A DNA stretch of 29,253 bases, taken from NCBI GenBank assembly GCA_035693025.1, contig DASSHI010000046.1, forward strand, positions 1-29,253. Direction: 5' to 3'. Numbering within the stretch: the stretch's first letter is position 1; the number at the start of each line of letters is the position of its first letter. Made by a program: the position numbers and the translations under genes. A model generated the notes under the pieces. The model saw nothing but the letters and a program-made list of their open reading frames with translations, was not told the DNA's origin and searched no databases. Below are positions 22,279 through 29,253 of the stretch, piece after piece. This stretch comes from VRUE01 sp035693025 (lineage in GTDB: Bacteria > Actinomycetota > Thermoleophilia > Solirubrobacterales > 70-9).

Positions 22279-22823
22279 CAGCTGCTCCCTTTCTTCGGGG
22301 CCGGCGCGAGCAGTTGGGCCTCCATCCGCTCGCACCAGTCGGCGAACCATTCGTTGAACTCGATCCCGGCCCGCAGCACCATCAGCGGGTAGGGGTCCTG
22401 TGTCTCCGCTTTCTCGGGCTCCAGGTCGCGCAGGCGCTGGACCAAATCGAGGCGCATCCGCCGCATCGAGCGCAGAGTCTCCACCGCCTCGGCAGGTTTC
22501 AGCACGCCGGCGAAGAACAGTTTGAGCAGCCCTTCTTCGCGCATCTCGGCGGTCTCGGGCGGCCTGCGCAGCCACTCCTCGAGCTCCCCCTTGCCGTCGG
22601 CGGTGATCGCGTAGACGGTGCGCTTGCGATCGCCGCGTGGAGCATCGATCCCCTCGACCAGCCCGGCCTCCGAGAGCCGTTTCAGCTCGGGATATATCTG
22701 CCCGTAACTGGCCGCCCAGAAGAAGCGGGTCGTGTTGTCGACCACGGACTTGATCTCGTAGCCCGAGCGCGGCTCGCGGCTGACCATGCCGAGGATTACG
22801 TAAGCGGTCGAGCTCAGTTCCAT
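22278..22823 (-). CDS. PadR-family transcriptional repressor
   Basis: 181-aa regulator. The N-terminal winged helix carries the PadR pattern AYVILGMVSREPRSGYEIKSVVDN (8-31) then FFWAASYGQIYPELKRLSEAGLVEG with the recognition helix and the wing KRTVYAITADGKGELEEWLRRP. The C-terminal 95 residues are a helical dimerisation arm typical of subfamily 1 (PF10400-like). It is first in an operon with the MMPL exporter; its likely role is ligand-relieved repression of that exporter, in the manner of LadR/PadR systems. A perfect palindrome 8 bp before the start (22831-22853) is the probable operator. Start ATG 22823. Confidence 0.9.
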   Translation of the reverse strand: MELSSTAYVILGMVSREPRSGYEIKSVVDNTTRFFWAASYGQIYPELKRLSEAGLVEGIDAPRGDRKRTVYAITADGKGELEEWLRRPPETAEMREEGLLKLFFAGVLKPAEAVETLRSMRRMRLDLVQRLRDLEPEKAETQDPYPLMVLRAGIEFNEWFADWCERMEAQLLAPAPKKGSS

Positions 22824-22830
22824 TCCGTCA

Positions 22831-22853
22831 TGATATATCCAACCGATATATCA
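22831..22853. promoter_or_regulatory. probable PadR operator palindrome
   Basis: TGATATATC (22831-22839) and GATATATCA (22845-22853) are perfect 9-bp arms around CAACC. It is an AT-rich island in GC-rich DNA, close before the padR start, where RNA polymerase would bind. Autoregulation through such sites is common in PadR proteins. Confidence 0.65.
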
Positions 22854-22855
22854 AG

Positions 22856-22877
22856 CAGTGTGATCTGACACACACTG
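22856..22877. repeat. second inverted repeat between padR and aspartokinase
   Basis: CAGTGTG (22856-22862) and CACACTG (22871-22877) around 8 nt, directly beside the PadR palindrome and upstream of the aspartokinase -10. It could be an operator for either gene; function unknown. Confidence 0.5.
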
Positions 22878-22890
22878 GCTTTGGCACGAC

Positions 22891-22896
22891 TATCCT
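22891..22896 (+). promoter_or_regulatory. candidate -10 box of aspartokinase operon
   Basis: TATCCT lies 11 nt before ATG 22908, leaving a leader of only about five bases. CTGACA at 22865-22870 could be a -35, though the 20-bp spacer is long. Confidence 0.45.
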
Positions 22897-22907
22897 CAGA
22901 CGCTCGG

Positions 22908-24206
22908 ATGAGTGGGCCAAATTCAGACATCGTGGTGATGAAGTTCGGTGGCACCTCGGTCGCCGGCGCGGAGGAGATCAAGCGCGCCGCGCGACGGATC
23001 GTCGCCGCGCGCGAGGTCGGCAACCGCGTCGTCGCCGTGCTCTCGGCGCGGGGCAAGACGACCGACGAGCTGGTCGCCCAGGCGCTGGAGATCTCCGAGC
23101 GCCCGGTCGCACGCGAGATGGACATGCTGCTCTCGACGGGCGAGCGGATCTCCTGCGCGCTCTGCGCGATGGCGATCCACGACATGGGCCATGAGGCGAT
23201 CTCGCTGACGGGCTCCCAGGCTGGGATCGTCACCGACTCCTCCCACACCCGGGCGAAGATCATCGACGTGCGTGCCGAGCGGATCCGCGAGATGCTGGAG
23301 AAGGATCGGATCGTGCTCGTCGCCGGCTTCCAGGGCGTCTCGACCGACAGTCACGACGTGACCACGCTGGGGCGGGGCGGCTCCGACACGACCGCGGTCG
23401 CCCTGGCGGCCGCGCTCGACGCAGATGTCTGCGAGATCTACACCGACGTCGCCGGGATCTTCAGCGCCGACCCGCGAATCGTCCCCGACGCGCGCAAGCT
23501 CTCCTACGCCTCCTACGAGGAGATGCTGGAGATGTCGGCGTCCGGGGCGAAGGTGCTGCAGCTGCGCTCGGTCGAGTATGCGCGCAACAACGGCGTGCGG
23601 ATCCACTGCCGCAGCAGCTTCGAAGACGGTCCCGGTACCCTCGTTGTCAGCGAAGCCGAGAGCGAGAAGGAGACCGTGGAGCAGCCTTTCGTAACCGCAG
23701 TGACCCACTCCGACGGGGAGGCGCGGGTGACCCTGACCGGCGTCCGCGACGAACCGGGGGTCGCCGGGCGGATCTTCACCGCCCTGGCCGCCGCCGGCAT
23801 CAACGTCGACGTGATCATCCAGAACGAGCCGGTGGGCGACGACGCGCTGGCCGACCTCTCCTTCACCGTCGACCGCTCCGACCTGACGGCGGCCACAGAC
23901 ACGATCTCCGCCCTCGACGTCAGCCGCGGGGTGCGGACCGAAGAACGGATCGGCAAGGTCTCGATCGTCGGGGCCGGCATGCGCTCCCATCCGGGCGTCG
24001 CCGCCAAGGTCTTCGAGGTGCTCGGCGGCGAGGGGATCAACATCGAGATGATCTCCACCTCGCCGATCAAGATCTCCTGCGTCATCTCCGCCGACCGGGT
24101 CCCGGACGCCGTGAAAGCCCTGCACACGGCGTTCGAGCTGGGTGAGGACGCGGTCAAGACCGAGAACCCGATGGGGGACCGGCACCGGCCCACGGTCAGC
24201 AGCTGA
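22908..24206 (+). CDS. lysC: aspartokinase (ACT-domain, feedback-controlled)
   Basis: 432-aa cytosolic enzyme that phosphorylates L-aspartate, the first step to lysine, methionine and threonine. The kinase core shows MKFGGTSVAG (11-20), and FQGVSTDSHDVTTLGRGGSDTTAVALAAAL with the catalytic Gly-rich loop. Two tandem ACT domains end the protein (VTLTGVRDEPGVAGRIFTAL and VSIVGAGMRSHPGVAAKVFEVL, each followed by a GIN segment), as in lysine/threonine-inhibited actinobacterial enzymes. Start ATG 22908; a TTG at 22881 upstream would overlap the putative -10. An aspartate-semialdehyde dehydrogenase gene follows after 19 nt, the usual partner. Confidence 0.95.
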   Translation: MSGPNSDIVVMKFGGTSVAGAEEIKRAARRIVAAREVGNRVVAVLSARGKTTDELVAQALEISERPVAREMDMLLSTGERISCALCAMAIHDMGHEAISLTGSQAGIVTDSSHTRAKIIDVRAERIREMLEKDRIVLVAGFQGVSTDSHDVTTLGRGGSDTTAVALAAALDADVCEIYTDVAGIFSADPRIVPDARKLSYASYEEMLEMSASGAKVLQLRSVEYARNNGVRIHCRSSFEDGPGTLVVSEAESEKETVEQPFVTAVTHSDGEARVTLTGVRDEPGVAGRIFTALAAAGINVDVIIQNEPVGDDALADLSFTVDRSDLTAATDTISALDVSRGVRTEERIGKVSIVGAGMRSHPGVAAKVFEVLGGEGINIEMISTSPIKISCVISADRVPDAVKALHTAFELGEDAVKTENPMGDRHRPTVSS

Positions 24207-24225
24207 GCCCCGTCATACTCGGACG

Positions 24226-25251
24226 ATGGCGGGCGACGGATACAGAGTCGGAGTGCTGGGCGCGACCGGCTTGGTCGGGACGACGATCCTCGACCTGCTC
24301 GCGAGCCGCGATTTCCCGGCCTCGCGGGTCGTCCCCTTCGCCTCCGAGCGCTCGGCGGGCAGGGCGATCGAGTGGGGCGAAGAGGAGCTCGAGGTCCACG
24401 CGCTGAGCGACGACTCGATCCAGGGCCTCGACCTCGTGCTCTCCTCCGCCGGCGGCGCGGTCAGCGCCGAGTGGACGCCGAAGCTGGTTGCGGCCGGCGC
24501 CGTGGTCGTCGACAACACCAGCTACTGGCGCATGCACGACGACGTGCCGCTGGTCGTCGCCGAGGTAAACCCCGACGACCTCGCCGCCCACAAGGGAATC
24601 GTCGCCAACCCGAACTGCTCGACCATGCAGATGGTCGTCGCGCTGAAGCCGCTCCACGACGCCGCCGGGATCGAGCGCCTCGTGATCTCCACCTACCAGG
24701 CCGTCTCCGGTACCGGCAAGGCGGCGATCGACGAGCTGCGCGAGCAGTCGCGCGCCGTGCTCGACGGCGGCGATCCGGTCGCTTCGATCTACCCGCACCG
24801 GATCGCCTTCAACGCCCTGCCGCAGGCCGGCAGCTTCGCTGACGGCGACGATCACACCGACGAGGAGCGCAAGCTGATCAACGAGACGCGCAAGATCCTC
24901 GGCGACCCGGCGATCCGCGTCAGCGCGACCTGCGTGCGCGTTCCCGTCGTCACCGGCCACTCCGAGGCGGTCAACGTCGAGACGCGCGAGCCGCTCGACC
25001 CCGGGCGTGCCCGTGAGCTGCTTGCCGCCGCGCCGGGAGTGACCGTGCTCGACGATCCCGCTGCGGGCCGCTACCCGATGGCGGTCGGCGCGGCGGGCCG
25101 CGACGACGTCTTCGTCGGCCGCATCCGCCGCGATCCGGGCAACGAGCGCGCCCTCGACATCTGGGTGGTCTCGGACAACCTGCGCAAGGGCGCTGCCACC
25201 AATACTGTCCAGATCGCCGAGCTGCTGGTCGAGCGCAACCTCATAGGCTGA
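24226..25251 (+). CDS. asd: aspartate-semialdehyde dehydrogenase
   Basis: 341-aa NADP-dependent enzyme reducing aspartyl phosphate to aspartate semialdehyde, the step after aspartokinase. N-terminal nucleotide-binding GATGLVG (12-18), SSAGGAVS, and the catalytic cysteine in VANPNCSTMQ (Cys131) are clear; TYQAVSGTGKAAIDELREQ and the later HSEAVNVE segment match the family. Length is typical. Start ATG 24226, 19 nt after lysC, with CATACT (24214-24219) 6 nt ahead, possibly an internal promoter for a leaderless transcript. The antiporter gene follows after 5 nt. Confidence 0.95.
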   Translation: MAGDGYRVGVLGATGLVGTTILDLLASRDFPASRVVPFASERSAGRAIEWGEEELEVHALSDDSIQGLDLVLSSAGGAVSAEWTPKLVAAGAVVVDNTSYWRMHDDVPLVVAEVNPDDLAAHKGIVANPNCSTMQMVVALKPLHDAAGIERLVISTYQAVSGTGKAAIDELREQSRAVLDGGDPVASIYPHRIAFNALPQAGSFADGDDHTDEERKLINETRKILGDPAIRVSATCVRVPVVTGHSEAVNVETREPLDPGRARELLAAAPGVTVLDDPAAGRYPMAVGAAGRDDVFVGRIRRDPGNERALDIWVVSDNLRKGAATNTVQIAELLVERNLIG

Positions 25252-25256
25252 GGCCG

Positions 25257-26465
25257 ATGGGCATCGGCTTCGGCGAAGCGGTTCTGCTGTTCGGTGGGCT
25301 GCTCGCGCTCGTCGGGGCGCTCTCTGGGCTGATCAAGGGGACCGTGCTCTCGGCCTCGGTGCTCTCGGTCGCGTTCGGTGTCCTGCTCGCGGCCGTCGGC
25401 GTCGTCCACATCGACGTCAACGACCAGGCGATCGTCGAGCTGGTCGAGCTGGCGCTGATCCTCACCCTCTTCTCCGACGGGATGTTCGTCGAGCGCGAGC
25501 TGCTGCGCCGCCACTGGGGCCCGGTCGCGCGGGCGCTCGTGATCGCGATGCCGATCACGATGGTGCTGCTGGCGCTGGCGGCGAAGGCGGTCTTCCCGAG
25601 CCTCGGCTGGGCGCAGGCATTCCTGCTCGCCGCCGTGCTCTCGCCGACCGACCCGGTGGTCACCTCGGCCGTCGTCACCTCGCGCTTGGTGCCGGCCGGG
25701 GTGCGCCACACCCTCAATCTCGAGTCCGGCCTCAACGACGGCCTGGCGCTGCCCTTCGTCCTCTTCTTCCTCGTCCTCGCGGCGCCCGGCGGCAATCCCG
25801 GCGGCGAAGCGGCAAAGCTGGTCGGCGAGGCGCTGGCCGGCGGCGCGATCGGCTTCGCCCTGGGAACGCTCGGTGGGCGCCTGCACCACCACCTGCCGGG
25901 TGGCGGCCTGACCGCGCGCTATGAGGGGATCTACTCGGTCGGCTTCGCCCTCGTCGCCTTCGGGCTTTCCGAAGTGACGATCGGCAACGGCCTGATCGCG
26001 GCGTTCGTCTGCGGGATCGCGCTCGGCGCCGGCGAGCGCGAGGTCCCCGAGGGCTTCGTCGAGTTCGCCGAGAACGCCAGCACGATCTTCCAGGTGCTGA
26101 CCTTCTTCGTCTTCGGCGCGTTGATCGTCGCCACGGGCTTCGACCACAGCATCCCGCCTCTCGTCGTCTTCGTCGTCTTCGCGCTGCTCGTCGCCCGCCC
26201 GGCTGCGGTCCTGCTCTCCTTCCTGCGCACCGGGATCCCCCGCCCGCAGAAGGGCTTCATGGCCTGGTTCGGCCCCAAGGGGGTCGCCTCGATGCTCTTC
26301 GCCCTCTTCGTGCTCAAGTCAGACGTCGGCCACGGCGAGCTGATCTTCGACGTAGCCGCGATCACGATCATCGCCTCGATCGTCGCCCACGGATTGACGG
26401 ATACCGTCGGCGCGCAATGGCTGGCCCGGCGCGTGGGCCTGGACGCCGCGTCAGGCGGGAACTGA
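25257..26465 (+). CDS. CPA1-type cation:proton antiporter
   Basis: 402-aa integral membrane protein with about twelve hydrophobic segments, related to NhaP-type Na+(K+)/H+ exchangers. The ion site is visible in AAVLSPTDPVVTSAVV (TDP motif, about 125-140) and in LNLESGLNDGLALPFVLF (ESGLND, with the ND pair, about 157-174); later GPKGVASMLFALFVL is also typical. Function is pH and cation homeostasis at the cytoplasmic membrane. The ATG at 25257 lies 5 nt after asd, so it probably travels in the lysC-asd transcript; the metabolic link is not obvious. Its 3' end overlaps the convergent sdhE-like gene by 15 bp. Confidence 0.9.
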   Translation: MGIGFGEAVLLFGGLLALVGALSGLIKGTVLSASVLSVAFGVLLAAVGVVHIDVNDQAIVELVELALILTLFSDGMFVERELLRRHWGPVARALVIAMPITMVLLALAAKAVFPSLGWAQAFLLAAVLSPTDPVVTSAVVTSRLVPAGVRHTLNLESGLNDGLALPFVLFFLVLAAPGGNPGGEAAKLVGEALAGGAIGFALGTLGGRLHHHLPGGGLTARYEGIYSVGFALVAFGLSEVTIGNGLIAAFVCGIALGAGEREVPEGFVEFAENASTIFQVLTFFVFGALIVATGFDHSIPPLVVFVVFALLVARPAAVLLSFLRTGIPRPQKGFMAWFGPKGVASMLFALFVLKSDVGHGELIFDVAAITIIASIVAHGLTDTVGAQWLARRVGLDAASGGN

Positions 26466-27347
26466 GGCCAGCCGCTCCTCGACCCACTTGGTCGAGGCGA
26501 TGTGCTTGCTCATGCCTAGCTGCTTGGGCTCGGCGCCGAGCGCGAGTCCGACGAGTTGCGGCAGGTGCAGGACGGCGAGGCCGAGCTCCCGGTTGACGAC
26601 CTTGGCCGCGTCTGGCTGCTGCATGTCGAGGTTGAGGTGGCAGAGCGGGCAGGGGGTTACGAGGCAGTCGGCGCCGGCGTCGAGGGCGTCGCCGACGTGG
26701 GTGCCCGCCTGGCGCAGCGAAGTCTCGCGGTTCATCGTGATCACCGGGAAGCCGCAGCACTTGCGGGCGCCGTCGTACTCGACGACCTCGCCGCCCAGCG
26801 CCTCGATCACCTTCTCCAGGTAGAGGTCGCGTTCCGGGTGCTCCGCGTAGCCGAGCCGCTCCTTGGGTCGCACCACGTAGCAGCCGTAGAAGGGGCCGAC
26901 CCGCAGGCCCGACAGCGGCCGGACCACCTTTGAGGCGAGCTGGTCGAGCCCGTAGTCCTCGACGAGCAGCCAGAGGAAGTTCTTGTTGGTGAAGCCGTCC
27001 TTGCCTTTGACGTATTCGAGGCCCTGGCCGGAGAGCGCCTCGTTGATGTGGGCGCGGTACGCAGAATCGGCATCCAGCCGTTGCTGGCACTCCGATTGCG
27101 CCCCCTGGCAAGTCGAGCAGATGTTCATCATCGCCAGGCCGGTCTGCTGGGCGAGCGCGAAGGTGCGGGCGTTGAGCGTGTCGGCGAGCTCCTGGTTGTG
27201 CTCGGCGATGACGCCGGCGCCGCAGCAGTTGGCGCGGTCGAGTTCGACCAGCTCGATCCCCAGCTTCTCGGCGGTGAACGCCATCGAGCCGTGCAGCTCG
27301 GTGGTGAAGCCACGTGAGACGCAGCCGGGCCAGTAGGCGAGCTTCAT
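26451..27347 (-). CDS. sdhE: CCG-domain subunit of succinate dehydrogenase (SdhE/HdrB-like)
   Basis: 298-aa protein with two cysteine-rich CCG domains, as in heterodisulfide reductase HdrB and the SdhE/MfrE subunits of non-classical succinate:quinone oxidoreductases. Domain 1: PGCVSRG (Cys9), NCCGAG (41-42) and ICSTCQGAQSEC. Domain 2: FYGCYV, KCCGFP and TPCPLCHLN. These bind a special Fe-S cluster and, in the known complexes, replace the haem-bearing membrane anchor. Start ATG 27347 overlaps the stop of the preceding sdhB (ATGA). No transmembrane helix is seen. Do not confuse with the small FAD-assembly factor also called SdhE. The 3' end overlaps the antiporter gene. Confidence 0.88.
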   Translation of the reverse strand: MKLAYWPGCVSRGFTTELHGSMAFTAEKLGIELVELDRANCCGAGVIAEHNQELADTLNARTFALAQQTGLAMMNICSTCQGAQSECQQRLDADSAYRAHINEALSGQGLEYVKGKDGFTNKNFLWLLVEDYGLDQLASKVVRPLSGLRVGPFYGCYVVRPKERLGYAEHPERDLYLEKVIEALGGEVVEYDGARKCCGFPVITMNRETSLRQAGTHVGDALDAGADCLVTPCPLCHLNLDMQQPDAAKVVNRELGLAVLHLPQLVGLALGAEPKQLGMSKHIASTKWVEERLASVPA

Positions 27348-28522
27348 ACCTTCTCCTCCGCTTCGGTCTCGTCGGGCTCGGGGTCGGCGTCCTCCTCGCC
27401 CGAGATGTAGATGTTGAATTCCTCGCGGTGCTCCTCGGCGTGCTTGTAGATCGCCTTGACCTCGTCCTGGGCGCCGCCGGGCAGCTTCGGGTGGATGCCC
27501 GGGATCAGCTTGGCGAGCGAGCGGGCCTTGCCGCTGCGGATCGCGCGCAGCACGGTGGGCAGCGACTTGCCGAGGCCTTCGATCGCCCCTTTGCTCGGTT
27601 TCAGCTTGCCTTTGACCCCGGGCGCGTAGGACTCCTGCTGGAGCAGCGCCTCGTCCAAGGTTCCCTTCTTCTCGATGATCTTGGTGAAGGCGATCTCGTG
27701 GTTGTGGCCGTTGTGGGGGTCCTCGACCCCCTCCTCGCCGGCCTTGCGGCGCAGGCGCATGATCTGGTCCATCGGCGCGACCCCCTTGGGGCAGGCGTCG
27801 ATGCAGCTGAAGCAGTGGGTGCAGTCGTAGATCCCGTGCGGGTCCTCGGCGAGGTCGTGCAGGCGCTCCACGGTCTCGGCGTCGCGCGGGTCGCCGACGA
27901 AGCGGTAGGCCTTGGCCAGCGCAGCCGGACCGATGAAGTCCGGGTCGGCCTCCATCGAGAGGCAGGAGGAGACGCAGGCGCCGCATTGGATGCAGGCCAT
28001 CGACTGGGTGATGTCGATCATCGACTCCGGCTCGACCACGTACTCCCGCTCGGGTGGCTCGCCGTGGGGGAGGAGCCAGGGAGTGACGCGGCGGATCTTC
28101 TCCCAGTGCGTCGACTCCATGTCGGTGATCAGGTCCTTGATCACGGGCATGTTGCCCATCGGCTCGATCACGATCGGGTTGTCCGCGGAGCCGTCTGCGC
28201 TGCCCGGGGGCGGGAGCTCGTCCGCGCCCATCGGCGGGGGCGTGCCGGGCACCTTGCGGCGGTTGGCCTGCTCGTGCGCCTCGCCGATCTGCGTCTTGCA
28301 GCCCAGCGTCGAGGAGCCGTTGACCTTCATCCCGCAGGAGCCGCAGATCGCCGCCCGACAGGAGCAGCGCACCGAGAGCGAGCCGTCGTCGCGGTCTCTG
28401 ACCTGCAGCAGCCCGTCCAGGACCGAGAGCGAGGGCTCGAGCTCGACCGTGAACTCCTCCCAGTAGGGGCCCTCGCCGATCTCCGGCTGGTAACGGCGGA
28501 CTTTCAGCGTGTACTCGGCCAT
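27344..28522 (-). CDS. sdhB: succinate dehydrogenase/fumarate reductase iron-sulphur subunit, extended
   Basis: 392-aa electron-transfer subunit. The [2Fe-2S] site is Cys55, 60, 63 and 75 (CRAAICGSCG). The first [4Fe-4S] motif is Cys177, 180, 183 and 187 (CIQCGACVSSC). The second motif is CTHCFSCIDACPKG, Cys234, 237, 240 and 244; classical SdhB has C-x5-C-x3-CP and lacks the Cys at 237. This extra cysteine is known from archaeal and other class E complexes, where a [4Fe-4S] replaces the usual [3Fe-4S]. The protein is long: an insert of Pro/Gly-rich sequence (90-118) and a C-terminal tail (about 270-392, acidic at the end). Start ATG 28522 with AGAGGA upstream; overlaps sdhE. Confidence 0.9.
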   Translation of the reverse strand: MAEYTLKVRRYQPEIGEGPYWEEFTVELEPSLSVLDGLLQVRDRDDGSLSVRCSCRAAICGSCGMKVNGSSTLGCKTQIGEAHEQANRRKVPGTPPPMGADELPPPGSADGSADNPIVIEPMGNMPVIKDLITDMESTHWEKIRRVTPWLLPHGEPPEREYVVEPESMIDITQSMACIQCGACVSSCLSMEADPDFIGPAALAKAYRFVGDPRDAETVERLHDLAEDPHGIYDCTHCFSCIDACPKGVAPMDQIMRLRRKAGEEGVEDPHNGHNHEIAFTKIIEKKGTLDEALLQQESYAPGVKGKLKPSKGAIEGLGKSLPTVLRAIRSGKARSLAKLIPGIHPKLPGGAQDEVKAIYKHAEEHREEFNIYISGEEDADPEPDETEAEEKV

Positions 28523-28532
28523 CGGCGTCCTC

Positions 28533-29253
28533 TCAGTACTTTCGCTCTTCGGGTTCCCACTGGGTGATCGTCACCTCTGAGTATGAGATCTCCGGCCCGT
28601 CGTCGCCCTGTTGCAGGTCGATGTGTTTGAGCCACTCCGCATCGTTGCGCTCGGGGAAGTCCGTCCTGTACTGGGCGCCGCGGCTCTCCTTGCGCTCGAG
28701 CGCGGCGACGCAGGAGCACTCGGCGCTGTCGAGCATGTAGCCGAGCTCGATCGCGCCCAGCATGTCCTGGTTGAAGATCGCGCCCTTGTCGTCGATGTAG
28801 GCCGACCCGGCCTCCTCCTTGAGGCGGCGGACGATTTCCAGCGCCTCCTGGATGCCCGCCTCGTCTCGGAACACCGCGACCTTTGCGTCCATGGTCTGGC
28901 CCAGCTCCAGCTTGATCTCCGAGACGCGCCGCCCGGAGCCCTTCTCGCGCCCGGCGATCGCGGCGATCGCGTCCTGCTCCGCCTCGAGCACGTCCTGGCT
29001 CGGCCGCGAGCCCTCGATCCGCTTGGCGCGGGCGGCGGCGTCGACGCCGGAGCGGCGGCCGAAGATCAGCGTGTCGAGCAGCGAGTTGGCGCCGAGCCGG
29101 TTGCCGCCGTGGACCGAGACGCAGGCGGTCTCGCCGGCGGCGTAGAGGCCGGGGATGTCGGTGCGCCCGTCGACGTCGGTCTTGACGCCGCCCATCGTGT
29201 AGTGGTTGCCGGGCTTGATGTGGATCGGTTCGCGGGTGATGTCGACGCCGGCG
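28533..29253 (-). CDS. sdhA: succinate dehydrogenase/fumarate reductase flavoprotein subunit (partial)
   Basis: The C-terminal 239 codons of the FAD-bearing catalytic subunit; the gene begins beyond the right edge. The visible end starts with AGVDITREPIHIKPGNHYTMGGVKTD, continues with GLYAAGETACVSVHGGNRLGANSLLD (FAD contact and helix start), and ends with the helical capping domain containing the Arg-rich ESRGAQYRTDFPERND that carries substrate-binding residues. The protein oxidises succinate to fumarate or the reverse, passing electrons to SdhB. Ten nt separate its stop from sdhB, so the order is sdhA-sdhB-sdhE. Confidence 0.93.
   Translation of the reverse strand, partial: AGVDITREPIHIKPGNHYTMGGVKTDVDGRTDIPGLYAAGETACVSVHGGNRLGANSLLDTLIFGRRSGVDAAARAKRIEGSRPSQDVLEAEQDAIAAIAGREKGSGRRVSEIKLELGQTMDAKVAVFRDEAGIQEALEIVRRLKEEAGSAYIDDKGAIFNQDMLGAIELGYMLDSAECSCVAALERKESRGAQYRTDFPERNDAEWLKHIDLQQGDDGPEISYSEVTITQWEPEERKY

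Noticed and set aside
22278..22575. An upstream extension of the MMPL exporter inside padR (99 extra residues)
   Set aside because: The extension is Arg/Ala-rich shadow of padR; ATG 22278 has a good ribosome site and begins just before TM1.
22881..22907. TTG start extending aspartokinase by nine residues
   Set aside because: It would lie over the TATCCT box, and the homologous region begins shortly before MKFGGTSV, so ATG 22908 fits better.
1..29253. CRISPR arrays, insertion sequences or prophage genes
   Set aside because: No regularly spaced repeats, transposase motifs or phage structural proteins were seen; the only mobile-element trace is the tRNA repeat pair at 4045 and 5977.

Overview
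The window is high-GC bacterial chromosome, most likely from an actinobacterium of the Thermoleophilia/Solirubrobacterales type. This is an inference from the strong G/C third-position bias, frequent GTG starts, a large (about 270 nt) SRP RNA with an Alu domain, paired MlaE/YrbE permeases, an anchor-less SdhA-B-E type succinate dehydrogenase and several genes that look leaderless. No phage structural genes, insertion sequences or CRISPR arrays were seen.

Layout. 1-1631: two MlaE-family permeases of an Mce-type lipid importer. 1641-4015: housekeeping genes (GST-like protein, pterin-4a-carbinolamine dehydratase, ArfB-like ribosome-rescue hydrolase, a small unknown protein and a VOC protein). 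4045-6003: a small island of about 1.9 kb flanked by a perfect 27-bp direct repeat of the 3' end of tRNA-Val(CAC). It carries a TIM-barrel gene and a nucleotidyltransferase gene in one operon and no integrase. 6224-7593: a secreted protein with a very basic C-terminus, then the SRP RNA. 7629-10298: a cation diffusion facilitator and a drug-type ABC exporter pair, all on the minus strand. 10331-12685: acetolactate decarboxylase and a polytopic GT-C-like membrane protein, convergent on a palindromic terminator.

12745-15478: the replication/recombination operon dnaX-ybaB-recR, with overlapping start and stop codons. 15522-17799: a secreted histidine-rich alpha/beta-hydrolase-like protein behind an elaborate 5' leader (possible leader peptide plus two competing hairpins). 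17871-20134: a lipoprotein, a degenerate GGDEF protein and a MerR/CarH-like regulator with a promoter-spacer palindrome. 20146-22823: a PadR regulator translationally coupled to an MMPL exporter, with a palindromic operator in front. 22908-26465: aspartokinase, aspartate-semialdehyde dehydrogenase and a CPA1-type antiporter. 26451-29253: an sdhA-sdhB-sdhE operon on the minus strand, where SdhB has an additional cysteine and the third subunit is a CCG-domain protein.

The most interesting points are the tRNA-flanked two-gene island, the leader of the histidine-rich hydrolase, the MerR and PadR operator candidates, the non-classical succinate dehydrogenase, and the missing start codon of the cation diffusion facilitator.
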